Below are positions 7,552 to 15,913 of a stretch of DNA of 18,772 nt, in pieces. The stretch's first letter is position 1. Each line of letters begins with the position of its first letter. The notes below the pieces were generated by a model, which saw nothing but the letters and a program-made list of their open reading frames with translations, searched no databases and was not told the DNA's origin. The DNA comes from CAYZJK01 sp964479125 (lineage in GTDB: Bacteria; Patescibacteriota; Saccharimonadia; Saccharimonadales; Saccharimonadaceae): positions 1 through 18,772 of the forward strand of contig CAYZJK010000017.1 of NCBI GenBank assembly GCA_964479125.1, in the 5' to 3' direction. Made by a program: the position numbers and the translations under genes.

Positions 7552-7968
7552 CTACCTAGTTAACACAGCATAAACCATATTCATATATGTATCGTTAGCG
7601 CTCTTAGCAGCTTCCAAGAACTCTTCTCGGCTGACCCATTTATATTCAGAGTGTTCCCAGCTAAGACTAACCTCAGGTCTACCTTCAACTACTAATTTAT
7701 ATAGGTGATAGATAGTGTGGTGGTAAGAGTATTCATCACCTGTATATAGATGCTCTAGCTCATCAGCTGATACTTCAAACCCAACCTCTTCTAACACCTC
7801 TCTAGTGGCACCTTCAAGCGGCGTCTCACCTGGATCGACAGCTCCGCCAGGAAGATCTGGATCATATCCAAAAGTAGGGTGGTTATCCCGAGTTAGTAAA
7901 AGATATTCATCAGCGTCATTTATAATGACTGTCTTTGCTGCTGGCGCACCGCGCTTGAGTTTTGCCAT
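7552..7968 (-). CDS. Nudix hydrolase
   Basis: This 138-residue protein carries a complete Nudix box from G42 to F64, matching GX5EX7REUXEEXGU (GAVDPGE, then REVLEEVGF), so the Mg-binding glutamates are intact. The rest is the usual small alpha/beta Nudix fold. By family knowledge it hydrolyses a nucleoside diphosphate linked to another group, as in oxidised or non-canonical nucleotides, nucleotide sugars or capped RNA; the substrate cannot be read from the sequence. The start is supported by GGAG 9 bases upstream. It is a single-gene unit with a TATAAT at 8023-8028 and a strong terminator, divergent from topA. Confidence 0.93.
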   Translation of the reverse strand: MAKLKRGAPAAKTVIINDADEYLLLTRDNHPTFGYDPDLPGGAVDPGETPLEGATREVLEEVGFEVSADELEHLYTGDEYSYHHTIYHLYKLVVEGRPEVSLSWEHSEYKWVSREEFLEAAKSANDTYMNMVYAVLTR

Positions 7969-8022
7969 AAGTTAATACTCCATAACTTAATATCAAAGCC
8001 ATGCTATTAAATCTAGATATGT

Positions 8023-8028
8023 ATTATA
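8023..8028 (-). promoter_or_regulatory. -10 element of the Nudix gene
   Basis: TATAAT on the minus strand, about 55 bp before the start codon. The -35 region is poor (ATAAGC or TAAGCA at a 16-17 bp spacing), so the call rests on the -10 and its position. Confidence 0.45.
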
Positions 8029-8080
8029 GCGCTTTTTACTGAATTGCTTATTAATAAGGTATGAAGATAAAAATAGACAC

Positions 8081-8109
8081 TTGCAAATCTTTTAGCTTTT
8101 AGTTAATAA
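8081..8109 (+). promoter_or_regulatory. Possible topA promoter
   Basis: TTGCAA (8081-8086), 17-bp spacer, TAATAA (8104-8109), implying a leader of about 105 nt. A second TTGACT at 8117-8122 has no good -10 partner. A Shine-Dalgarno-like AAAGTGG (8208-8214) lies 7 bases before the ATG. The rest of 8029-8221 shows nothing else. Confidence 0.3.
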
Positions 8110-8221
8110 TTACTGATTGACTTACACGGTCGAAATCTATGACTTTAACCCTATATAAATGGGTGGGTGTAGTAATTAATAGTATTGAATAGTAAAACTC
8201 GTTTGTTAAAGTGGTATTTAT

Positions 8222-10555
8222 ATGGCAAAAAATTTAGTTATCGTCGAGAGCCCCGCCAAAGCTAAGACAATTGAAAAATATTTAGGCAAAGACTTCACTG
8301 TACTATCCAGTGTCGGACATATCCGAAGTATCGTTAAAAAGACAAAAGATGGCAAACCTCCGATCGATGTAGAGAATGGGTTTAAGACTCAATATGAAGT
8401 CGACTCAGAAAAGAAAAAGGTTGTAACTCAACTTAAAAAAGCAGCTAAAGAAGCTGACACAATCTATCTCGCAACCGACCCCGACCGAGAAGGGGAGGCG
8501 ATTGCTTGGCACCTTTGCGAGGTGCTTGGTTTAGATCCTAAACAGACTAAGCGTATTACGTATCACGAAATCTCAAAAGACGCAGTTGAGACTGCTATTA
8601 AGAATGCCTCATATATAGACATGAACCTCGTTCAAGCGCAGCAGGCTCGTCAAATTCTAGACAGACTTGTAGGCTTCGAACTGAGCCCAGTCGTCTGGCA
8701 GAAAGTACCTGGCGGCAAGAGCGCTGGTCGCGTCCAAAGCCCAGCAGTCCGCCTAGTAGTTGAAAGGGAGCGTGAGATTAACGCTTTCGAAGGCGCCTTC
8801 GACTTTAAGGTAACTGCCGAGATGACCCATGAGGGAGATACTCTTAAAGCAGAGTTACCTCACCGCTTCAAGACAGAGGAAGAGGCACGGGAATTCTTAG
8901 AGGGTCTATCTGACGCTAAGTTTAGTGTTACTGATGTAAAGACCTCGCCATCAACTCGCAACCCGTCAGCTCCGTTCACCACCTCAACCTTACAGCAGGA
9001 AGCTAACTCAAAACTTGGCTTTAGCTCTAAGGCAACCATGTCGGCCGCTCAGAAGCTTTACCAAGAAGGTAAGATTACTTACATGCGAACCGACTCAATT
9101 AGCCTAAGTAAGCCAGCTATGGCTGCTGCCGCTAATTACATTAAAGAGACTTACGGCGAGAAGTACGTTAAAGTTCGAGCCTTTAAAACCAAGAACGCTA
9201 GCGCTCAGGAAGCTCACGAAGCCATCCGACCAACTAACATTGCGCTTGAAAAGGGTAGCTCTAATGAATACGACGACAAGCTCTACCAATTAATTAGGCG
9301 CCGCACCCTTGCTAGCCAGATGGCTCCAGCTGAACTAGAAAAGACAACTGTCACCATTTCAGTTAGCTCAAGCAAGCACAACTTCGAAGCTAAGGGCGAA
9401 GTAGTAGTCTTTGACGGTTTCCTCAAGGTCTATACCCATGCCAAGAAGGATGCGACACTACTACCAAGTATTGCAGCTGGTGATGAACTTAACCTTGAAT
9501 CAGCTCAGGCTAAACAAACCTTCGCTCGTCCACCAGCACGATACACAGAAGGTAGTCTAGTTAAGAAGCTAGAAGAACTAGGTATCGGTCGACCAAGCAC
9601 CTTCGCCACTATTATTAATACTATTCAGGACCGTGGTTACGTTGAGCGCGGTATATCTGAAGGGGAGCCACGTGATACTATCGTACTTAACCATGACGGA
9701 TCTCAGGTTGAACGAGAAGTAGTCAAGGAAAAGACCGGCTCAACTAAGGGTAAGTTAATTCCAACCCCTAGCGGTGAACTTATCTCTGACTTCCTAATAG
9801 AGCACTTTGATCAGATTGTAGACTACGGCTTTACCGCTGATGTTGAGCGATACTTCGACCAGATCGCCAACAACGAACTTGAGCGAAATAAAATGCTCGA
9901 ACAATTCTACAAGCCTTTCCATAAGCTAATTATTGAGTCTAGCGACATCGATCGCTCTAAGGTTGGTGCGAGCAGGGAGGTGGGTATAGACCCTAAGACC
10001 AATCAGCCAATCACAGCTCGCTTTGGCCGCTATGGCCCGATGCTTCAGCTAGGTACAACTGAAGGTGAAGAAAAGCCACGCTTCGCGCCGCTACCTGAAG
10101 GTCGCAAGATTGAGAATGTCACCCTAGAAGAAGCGGTTGAAATGTTTAAACTACCGCGCACAGTAGGTAAGACTAAAGACGGCCAAGACATTAAAGCTAA
10201 CATTGGTCGCTTCGGACCATACATCCAGGTTGGCAAGCTGTTTGTCAGCATCAAGCCTGAGGATCCGCTTACAATTACTCACGAGCGAGCCTTAGAGCTT
10301 TACGATGAAAAGCTTAAGGCTGAAGCTGCTAAAAACATTGCCGACTTCGGAGATGGCATCAAGGTTCTCAATGGGCGATACGGCCCATACGTCACTGACG
10401 GCAAGAAGAATGTCAAAATCCCAAAGACCACTAAACCTGAAGATATTGACCACGCTAAGGCTAAGGAGATGCTAGAAGCTGCACCCGCTAAAAAGCGAGC
10501 TCCAGCCAAGAAGGCGGCGCCAAAGAAAAAGCCAACTACTAAAAAGTCTAAGTAG
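8222..10555 (+). CDS. topA: DNA topoisomerase I (type IA)
   Basis: The 777-residue protein is a standard bacterial TopA, which relaxes negative supercoils by passing single strands through a transient break. The Toprim domain has E9 in IVESPAKAKTI and the DPDREGE motif (D86, D88, E90). The active-site tyrosine is Y287 in KITYMRTDS. No CxxC zinc fingers occur (a single Cys near residue 99). Instead the C-terminus carries three glycine-rich topoisomerase repeats, at about 582-612 (FGRYGPML), 649-675 (IGRFGPYI) and 708-730 (NGRYGPYV), then a Lys/Ala/Pro tail from about 757. This layout resembles actinobacterial TopA more than that of E. coli; the basic tail probably binds DNA (inference). It is a single-gene unit with its own terminator. 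Confidence 0.98.
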   Translation: MAKNLVIVESPAKAKTIEKYLGKDFTVLSSVGHIRSIVKKTKDGKPPIDVENGFKTQYEVDSEKKKVVTQLKKAAKEADTIYLATDPDREGEAIAWHLCEVLGLDPKQTKRITYHEISKDAVETAIKNASYIDMNLVQAQQARQILDRLVGFELSPVVWQKVPGGKSAGRVQSPAVRLVVEREREINAFEGAFDFKVTAEMTHEGDTLKAELPHRFKTEEEAREFLEGLSDAKFSVTDVKTSPSTRNPSAPFTTSTLQQEANSKLGFSSKATMSAAQKLYQEGKITYMRTDSISLSKPAMAAAANYIKETYGEKYVKVRAFKTKNASAQEAHEAIRPTNIALEKGSSNEYDDKLYQLIRRRTLASQMAPAELEKTTVTISVSSSKHNFEAKGEVVVFDGFLKVYTHAKKDATLLPSIAAGDELNLESAQAKQTFARPPARYTEGSLVKKLEELGIGRPSTFATIINTIQDRGYVERGISEGEPRDTIVLNHDGSQVEREVVKEKTGSTKGKLIPTPSGELISDFLIEHFDQIVDYGFTADVERYFDQIANNELERNKMLEQFYKPFHKLIIESSDIDRSKVGASREVGIDPKTNQPITARFGRYGPMLQLGTTEGEEKPRFAPLPEGRKIENVTLEEAVEMFKLPRTVGKTKDGQDIKANIGRFGPYIQVGKLFVSIKPEDPLTITHERALELYDEKLKAEAAKNIADFGDGIKVLNGRYGPYVTDGKKNVKIPKTTKPEDIDHAKAKEMLEAAPAKKRAPAKKAAPKKKPTTKKSK

Positions 10556-10563
10556 TAAAACCT

Positions 10564-10597
10564 AAAGCTCCAGACCATAACAGTCTGGAGCTTTATA
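10564..10597 (+). terminator. Intrinsic terminator of topA
   Basis: Perfect 12-bp stem AAAGCTCCAGAC (10564-10575) with GTCTGGAGCTTT (10583-10594), loop CATAACA, starting 9 bp after the stop codon. Confidence 0.85.
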
Positions 10598-10610
10598 TTA
10601 TCCCTCTAAT

Positions 10611-10640
10611 TTAAAAACCCAGCCTATACCAGACTGAGTT
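10611..10640 (-). terminator. Intrinsic terminator of the frameshifted minus-strand gene
   Basis: On the minus strand AACTCAGTCT (10640-10631) pairs with AGGCTGGGTT (10625-10616), using three G-U pairs around the loop GGTAT, followed by TTTAA. It lies 15 bp after the pseudogene stop. Confidence 0.65.
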
Positions 10641-10654
10641 GTATCTACACACTG

Positions 10655-11312
10655 CTAACTAGCGCACACTACCTCCATCTCCTTCTTATGCTTGAGATAA
10701 TAGTCTGCCCGATAAGGAGTACCGCTATCGTCCTCCCAGTGGCACTTGCTGACATCACGACTGTCGACAAAGTGCTCGGCAAACTTACCTGGGACACCCA
10801 GGCTCCGCATCCGAACGTACAAACAGAATCGACTGCGGTAATGAAACTTGTAGCCATAGAGACCGGGGTAGAAGAGCTTTCTTTTATCAGCCCCAGATAC
10901 CTGCAACTGTTCACACTCTAAATCACCATACCTGCGATACACGCGAAGCAGTCGCCTGAAGTCCGCCTCACGAGCGGAAAGATCGGACATCAACTCCATG
11001 AAGGTTGGAGCATACAAATACTGCCACTTCACGAGCTGCTCGAGCTCAATGAACTCAATTGCCTCATCATGACTGCAAGAGTAGTCGCACCTTACGCGAA
11101 GAAGTCTTCGAGCGTGTGAGCCCTAGAGCCAGCAATCCACTTCAACACTTCAGTGGCCTCATGATGCGTAGCGTTTGTCAGTCGTCTGACATCAAGATAG
11201 ATACGATAGAAATCCAACCTCACTGGGTAATCAAACGTCTCGTCAATCCAACTCTGCAGTTTGCAGTACTGCTCTCATTGATTAACTCTCTTGGCGCAGT
11301 AGACCGAGCCAC
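10655..11312 (-). pseudogene. Unrecognised gene broken by two frameshifts
   Basis: Only the last part (10655-11032) is an obvious ORF, yet coding-like sequence continues upstream in other frames. From GTG 11312 (GGGAG 9 bases upstream) one frame reads ARSTAPRELINE. Near 11275 it must shift to a second frame reading EQYCKLQSWIDETFDYPVR and on to HTLEDFFA, which stops at 11092. A third frame then gives RCDYSCSHDEAIEFIELEQL and runs to the end (about 220 residues in all). Each junction fits one lost base. The protein is charged and aromatic-rich (Tyr, Arg, Trp) with no motif I know. Promoter-like signals (11388-11416) and a terminator frame it. It is either a recent pseudogene, an assembly error at two sites, or, least likely, a programmed frameshift. 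Confidence 0.65.
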
Positions 11313-11387
11313 AAAACTCATCTCCCTAGATAGGAATGGATAGATACCATCCAGCTATGCCATTTAAGCACCGTTGAATCGTTGGCA

Positions 11388-11416
11388 ATCTTAACAATGT
11401 TAATAACAATTATCAA
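11388..11416 (-). promoter_or_regulatory. Promoter of the frameshifted minus-strand gene
   Basis: On the minus strand TTGATA (11416-11411), 17-bp spacer, TAAGAT (11393-11388) preceded by TGT. The predicted leader is about 70 nt. Palindromes CCTCTAGAGG and ACCATATGGT lie farther upstream (about 11421-11460). The remainder of 11344-11570 shows no gene. Confidence 0.45.
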
Positions 11417-11571
11417 GACCCTCTAGAGGCTAGGGAAGTCGAATCATGACCATATGGTTTATATAACAAGTACTCTAAATACTACGTTTTACAGGTAATA
11501 AATAAACATAAGCACATATATTATCCTAATGTAAACTGCCATAAAACTATCTACTAAATTCGTAAAGTCCA

Positions 11572-11580
11572 TGCTATAAT
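11572..11580 (+). promoter_or_regulatory. Upstream extended -10 promoter of the sigma-4 gene
   Basis: Perfect TGCTATAAT with a weak -35 (TACTAA at 11552-11557, 17-bp spacer). It stands about 50 bp upstream of the stronger promoter, so the gene may have tandem promoters. Confidence 0.45.
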
Positions 11581-11600
11581 AAATTAAGCACACAATCTAT

Positions 11601-11629
11601 TTGACTATATATTAAGATTGTTTTATAAT
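11601..11629 (+). promoter_or_regulatory. Main promoter of the sigma-4/winged-helix gene
   Basis: TTGACT (11601-11606), 17-bp spacer, TATAAT (11624-11629), close to consensus. The predicted start near 11636 lies after an in-frame TTG at 11631, which therefore cannot be the start codon. Confidence 0.75.
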
Positions 11630-11690
11630 ATTGCTATTCTTATTCGGTATTAACTTTAACCTCAGTCAGACAGAGAGGACACCCGACAAC

Positions 11691-12746
11691 ATGAGCGAAG
11701 CTCAAGAACACAGACAGGTAATCGACATTAAAGCCGCCGTTTCAGCAATTATTGACTCAATTGAGCAAGAGCGAGAACGTGAGATTATCACTCGTCGATT
11801 TGGACTATACGACAGAAGAGAAACACTAGAGCAAATCGGTGAACTATTAGGCATTACTCGAGAGCGAGTAAGGCAACTAGAAAAAGCTATTCTAATTCGC
11901 ATTAAGATTGCAGCCGAGAAGGGTGAACTCGAAGACATCTTAGCAGCCGAGAAAGCTATCATCCGAACCCTTTCTGACATGGGTCGAGTAGCTCGGATTC
12001 AAGACCTGACTGACATTATGCTAGACAAAAAGTCTAACGCACAGGAACGTGCTCACATTGGCTTCATCGCTGAACTAGCACCAAACCTGACTGTGATTAA
12101 CGAAACTGACAACTACCACTACGCAGTAGGTATCGCTGAATACGGTGACGAAAAAACTGTCCGTAAGCGCGTTGATGAGATCGTTAAGACCATCAAGGCT
12201 AACAAAGAGCCAATCGATATCGAAGACCTACACGACAAGCTAACTTACGAACACCCTAAGCACGTTCGAGCGCTAGCTAGTGTATCTAAGCACCTATCTA
12301 ACCTACGTAACGTGTGGGGACTATCTAAGTGGCCAACTGTTAACCCAAAGAACATCCGTGACAAGATTTACGTAGTTCTAACTGAAACCGGCAAGCCTCT
12401 ACATTTCTCAGAGATTGCTGAGTCTATTCGTAATAGCGACTTCAACCGAAAAGATGTTACTACTCAAGCAATTCACAATGAACTTATTAAAGACAAGCGC
12501 TTCGTATTGATAGGGCGGGGGATCTACGCTCTAGATACTTGGGGTTATAGCCGAGGAACTGTAGCTGACACCATTAAGGATGTCCTACTTGAAGCTAAAG
12601 AACCGCTTCACCGCGACGAAATCGTACGCCGCGTGCTTAAGAGTCGACAAGTAAAAGAGACTACAATTCTTCTAAACCTACAGAGCAAACCGCAGTTTAA
12701 GCGTGTTGCTAAAGCTACTTACACAGTTGCTGAAAACGCCTCTTAA
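11691..12746 (+). CDS. Sigma-70 region-4 protein with winged-helix (HARE-HTH-like) repeats
   Basis: The start is ATG 11691: an upstream TTG would precede the transcription start, and AGAGAGG lies upstream, though at a long spacing of about 12 bases. Residues 17-72 form a sigma region 4 with its recognition helix-turn-helix (TLEQIGELLGITRERVRQLE). Regions 2 and 3, needed to melt and bind the -10 element, are absent. The remaining ~270 residues look like a chain of winged-helix modules at about 85-150, 160-225, 228-296 and 300-351; the last two resemble the HARE-HTH domain known from RNA polymerase delta subunit. By family knowledge such proteins bind DNA or polymerase as accessory factors. It probably modulates transcription at -35 elements rather than acting as a full sigma factor (inference). 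It is followed 48 bp later by the TraG-like ATPase. Confidence 0.8.
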   Translation: MSEAQEHRQVIDIKAAVSAIIDSIEQEREREIITRRFGLYDRRETLEQIGELLGITRERVRQLEKAILIRIKIAAEKGELEDILAAEKAIIRTLSDMGRVARIQDLTDIMLDKKSNAQERAHIGFIAELAPNLTVINETDNYHYAVGIAEYGDEKTVRKRVDEIVKTIKANKEPIDIEDLHDKLTYEHPKHVRALASVSKHLSNLRNVWGLSKWPTVNPKNIRDKIYVVLTETGKPLHFSEIAESIRNSDFNRKDVTTQAIHNELIKDKRFVLIGRGIYALDTWGYSRGTVADTIKDVLLEAKEPLHRDEIVRRVLKSRQVKETTILLNLQSKPQFKRVAKATYTVAENAS

Positions 12747-12773
12747 TCTGCGCTTATTAAGCATAGGCATAAG

Positions 12774-12782
12774 TGATATAAT
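12774..12782 (+). promoter_or_regulatory. Extended -10 promoter directly before the TraG-like gene
   Basis: TGATATAAT with a poor -35 (TTATTA at 12754-12759, 17-bp spacer). It ends 12 bases before ATG 12795, so the leader would be about 5 nt. A GGAAG (12783-12787) could serve as Shine-Dalgarno on a longer transcript. Confidence 0.45.
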
Positions 12783-12794
12783 GGAAGTTACATT

Positions 12795-15700
12795 ATGACT
12801 TTTTTAGCAGAGTTCTTTCAACTCATAACTTCCGTATACGTCTGGCTTCCGACAGTCATTATTCTTTTGTTTCTAACTTGGCGCAATAATCGCAAGATAA
12901 AAGAGGTTACTTCAATTGAAAGTGAACTCTTAGTTCTTGAGATTCCTAAGACTAATGACAAGTCAGAATTAGCGGCCGAGCAGCTATTTGCTAGCCTTCA
13001 CGGTATTCTTAGGAGTGCAGATGAACTTAAGCGTAACAACGGCGTCCAAGAGCACCTAAGCTTTGAAATCGCGTCAGTCGGTGGTCAAATTCGTTTTTAC
13101 GTCTGGGTTCCTAAAACTCTACAGAGCTTCGTTGAAGGTCAGATTTACTCCCAATATCCAACCGTTCAGATTCATACCGCGGATGAGGACTATGTTTCCC
13201 ATGAGCGCCTACACAGCGTTATCCATACAGCTGAAATTGCTTTAACTGATGTTCAGTACCTACCAATTAAAACCTTCCAGAGTTTTGAGGTCGACCCTCT
13301 AGCTGGCATTACCGGAACTCTAGCTAAACTAGAGGACACCAATGAAGAGCTATGGGTGCAAATCCTAACTCGACCAATTCCTGATGAGTGGCACAAAGCT
13401 AGCTACTCTTGGATAGGGAAAGTTAAGGCTGGAGTTGGCGGTGGGCTTAGCTTTAACTTCAAGTGGTTAAGTATGGTGTTGGCCGCCCTCTGGACACCAC
13501 CTGAGGATGGTACGAGCTCTGGCGGCTCAACCGTTGAGCTAAATGAACGAGATAAGACTCGTATTGCTGAAGCTGAAAAGAAAGCCACTAAACTAGGCTT
13601 TGAAGTCAAGATTCGCTTAGCCTACCTAGGTGAAGATAAGACACAAGCCAATCTCAGAATGCAAGCTATCGTTGGTACATTTAAGCAGTACAACAGCACT
13701 AACCTTAACGGCTTTCATGCCGTTAACCACTCGTTTGAGAAAAGTTCGCTCGGGGCTTACCGAGGACGACTCTTCCTTGATGAAGGCTTTATCTTAAACA
13801 TTGAAGAGCTCGCTTCAGTCTTCCATTTACCGCACACTAACGTAGAGACACCAAATATTGTTTGGGCTAGTACTAAAACGGCTGAACCACCAGCTAAACT
13901 ACCTCTAATAACAGGGGATGAAGCTAACGATGAGAATATTAGCGCCTTTGGCTTAACCAACTTCCGTGGCATCAACCACCAGTTCGGCATGCTGCGCTAT
14001 GACCGCTCTAGGCACGTCTATATCATTGGTCAGACTGGTGCAGGTAAGTCAGGTCTCTTGGAGCTGTTCGCGCTAAGTGACATTTACCAAAACCAAGGCT
14101 ATGCCATTATCGACCCGCACGGTGACTTTGCTATTAACAACATGAAATTTATTCCAGCCAGCCGCCTTAAAGATGTTGTCTACTTCAATCCAGCCGACAC
14201 TTCATACCCTGTAGGATTTAACCCATTAGAAGTAACCGACCCTAACATGAAGAGTAACATCTCTTCAGAGGTAATTGGCGTGCTAAAGCGTATGTTCGGT
14301 GAGTCATGGGGACCTCGTCTAGAGTACATCCTTCGCTATACCATTCTAGCCCTCCTTGATCGACCAGAAACTACTATGCTCGATATCACCCGCATGCTGA
14401 CCGACAAGAAGTTCCGCAAGGAAACTCTTGAGTACTGTACTGACACTGTTGTTCTTCAGTTCTGGAAGGTTGAATTTGGCAATTGGAACGATAAGTTTGT
14501 CAACGAAGCAATCGCTCCAGTCCTTAACAAGGTAGGTGCCTTTACCGCCAACCCAATCATCCGTAATATCATTGGTCAACCAAAGTCGACCTTCAATATC
14601 CGTGAGATTATGGACGAAGGTAAAATCTTAGTTGTTAACCTATCTAAGGGTCTAATCGGTGAAGACAACGCCGGTATTCTTGGTTCATTCTTAGTTACTA
14701 AAATTCAGCTAGCTGCTATGAGCCGATCTGATATTCCAGACATTAAAGATCGACGCCCATTCTTCCTCTATGTGGACGAGTTCCAGAACTTCGCGACCGA
14801 CTCATTTGCAACCATTCTATCTGAGGCTCGTAAGTACGGACTCAACCTGACTGTCGCTAACCAGTACATCTCCCAGATGACTGATACTGTCCGTGGAGCT
14901 GTCTTCGGTAACGTTGGTACGATGATATCTTTCCGTGTATCGGCTGAAGATGCTCAAATCCTAGCTCAGCAATTCGAACCTCAATTTGAAGCTAGCGACT
15001 TACTGCAAATGCATAACCGACACTTCGTTATTAATATGGTTATTAAGGGCGAGAAGACTCCGGCCTTTAGTGCCACTACCTTAAACCTGCCGCCACCTCA
15101 AATTGATAACTCTGTCGCCATAATCCAAAACTCTCGACTCCATTACAGCCGGAGAAGGGAAGATGTAGAAGCTTCTATCGATGAGATTATCCAACCACCA
15201 GAGAACCTCAAGAAGCCTAAACCAGCACAAGACGCACCAAAACCGAATCAGCCAAGGCCAAAGCCACAAGCTAAACCTGGGCCCGCGCAGAAGCCTAATA
15301 CACCTAATCGTCCTAGGGTAGTTGACTCAAGGTCTGATGGGGCAGTTCGACCACGCCCACAAACCAACACTCAAGCCCCTCGACCTACAACCACTCCAGC
15401 TCCAGCACCGACGGCCTCAACCCCTACGCCTGAACCAATCCGAACAGCACCGCCCAAGCCGCAAGCTAAAGCTAAGATAGTAGGAACTTTTGAAGCAGAC
15501 TCGTCCAAGCCTATCGAGGGACCGCGGCGCCCAATTAGGCAGTCGACTCAACAAGACTCAGAACCTGATGCGATCATCGAAGATGGCATACTTAGAATAC
15601 GCCACAGTAAGCCTCCTATCACCAAGAAGATACCTGCTGAAGAACCATCGAACGATACGTCACCTAAAGCCCCTAGAAACGAGAACCCCACTAGAGAAGG

Positions 15701-15803
15701 TGAAGAGACACCAAGACCTAAAAGACGGCGCAGACGGCGTCGTAGGCCAGTTCAGGCAGGTCAGAAACAACCACCCAATCAACAAGACAACCCAGCAAAC
15801 TAA
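12795..15803 (+). CDS. VirD4/TraG-like conjugative (type IV secretion) ATPase
   Basis: The 1002-residue protein starts with one membrane segment (about 5-29), followed by a ~370-residue region without a motif I recognise. The ATPase domain has Walker A GQTGAGKS (412-419, K418) and Walker B FFLYVDEFQ (D661, E662), then the ARKYGLNLTVANQYISQM stretch typical of TraG/VirD4/TrwB proteins. By family knowledge these are hexameric inner-membrane pumps that feed DNA or protein to a type IV secretion or conjugation machine. From about residue 800 the protein becomes a Pro/Lys/Gln/Thr-rich tail ending in a run of eight arginines and a Gln/Asn/Pro stretch. No relaxase, VirB4 or pilus gene is in the window, so its partners are elsewhere. 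The 3' end overlaps the terminator. Confidence 0.88.
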   Translation: MTFLAEFFQLITSVYVWLPTVIILLFLTWRNNRKIKEVTSIESELLVLEIPKTNDKSELAAEQLFASLHGILRSADELKRNNGVQEHLSFEIASVGGQIRFYVWVPKTLQSFVEGQIYSQYPTVQIHTADEDYVSHERLHSVIHTAEIALTDVQYLPIKTFQSFEVDPLAGITGTLAKLEDTNEELWVQILTRPIPDEWHKASYSWIGKVKAGVGGGLSFNFKWLSMVLAALWTPPEDGTSSGGSTVELNERDKTRIAEAEKKATKLGFEVKIRLAYLGEDKTQANLRMQAIVGTFKQYNSTNLNGFHAVNHSFEKSSLGAYRGRLFLDEGFILNIEELASVFHLPHTNVETPNIVWASTKTAEPPAKLPLITGDEANDENISAFGLTNFRGINHQFGMLRYDRSRHVYIIGQTGAGKSGLLELFALSDIYQNQGYAIIDPHGDFAINNMKFIPASRLKDVVYFNPADTSYPVGFNPLEVTDPNMKSNISSEVIGVLKRMFGESWGPRLEYILRYTILALLDRPETTMLDITRMLTDKKFRKETLEYCTDTVVLQFWKVEFGNWNDKFVNEAIAPVLNKVGAFTANPIIRNIIGQPKSTFNIREIMDEGKILVVNLSKGLIGEDNAGILGSFLVTKIQLAAMSRSDIPDIKDRRPFFLYVDEFQNFATDSFATILSEARKYGLNLTVANQYISQMTDTVRGAVFGNVGTMISFRVSAEDAQILAQQFEPQFEASDLLQMHNRHFVINMVIKGEKTPAFSATTLNLPPPQIDNSVAIIQNSRLHYSRRREDVEASIDEIIQPPENLKKPKPAQDAPKPNQPRPKPQAKPGPAQKPNTPNRPRVVDSRSDGAVRPRPQTNTQAPRPTTTPAPAPTASTPTPEPIRTAPPKPQAKAKIVGTFEADSSKPIEGPRRPIRQSTQQDSEPDAIIEDGILRIRHSKPPITKKIPAEEPSNDTSPKAPRNENPTREGEETPRPKRRRRRRRRPVQAGQKQPPNQQDNPAN

Positions 15804-15816
15804 GCTGGGTTGTTTC
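15787..15816 (+). terminator. Terminator overlapping the TraG-like stop codon
   Basis: Stem ACAACCCAGC (15787-15796) with GCTGGGTTGT (15804-15813); the loop AAACTAA contains the TAA stop. The T-run is short (TTTC). Confidence 0.65.
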
Positions 15817-15860
15817 ACTGGTATCAGATGTAGCCATTTCAGATAATGAAGTTAAGGCAA

Positions 15861-15890
15861 AATAAAAACCCCGAACATATAGTTCGGGGC
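15861..15890 (-). terminator. Terminator of zinc-ribbon gene 1
   Basis: Stem CCCCGAAC (15869-15876) with GTTCGGGG (15882-15889), followed on the minus strand by TTTTTATTTT. The stem sequence is the same as in the terminator of the second zinc-ribbon gene. A small hairpin AGGGC/GCCCT (15900-15915) overlaps the stop codon just upstream. Confidence 0.85.
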
Positions 15891-15913
15891 TGCTGCAGGA
15901 GGGCTCAAAGGCC

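Noticed and set aside
10688..10921. Plus-strand 77-residue ORF
   Set aside because: It lies opposite the last part of the minus-strand gene and has no Shine-Dalgarno or coding character.
11059..11343. Plus-strand 94-residue ORF
   Set aside because: It is antisense to the frameshifted minus-strand gene, whose translation is far more protein-like.
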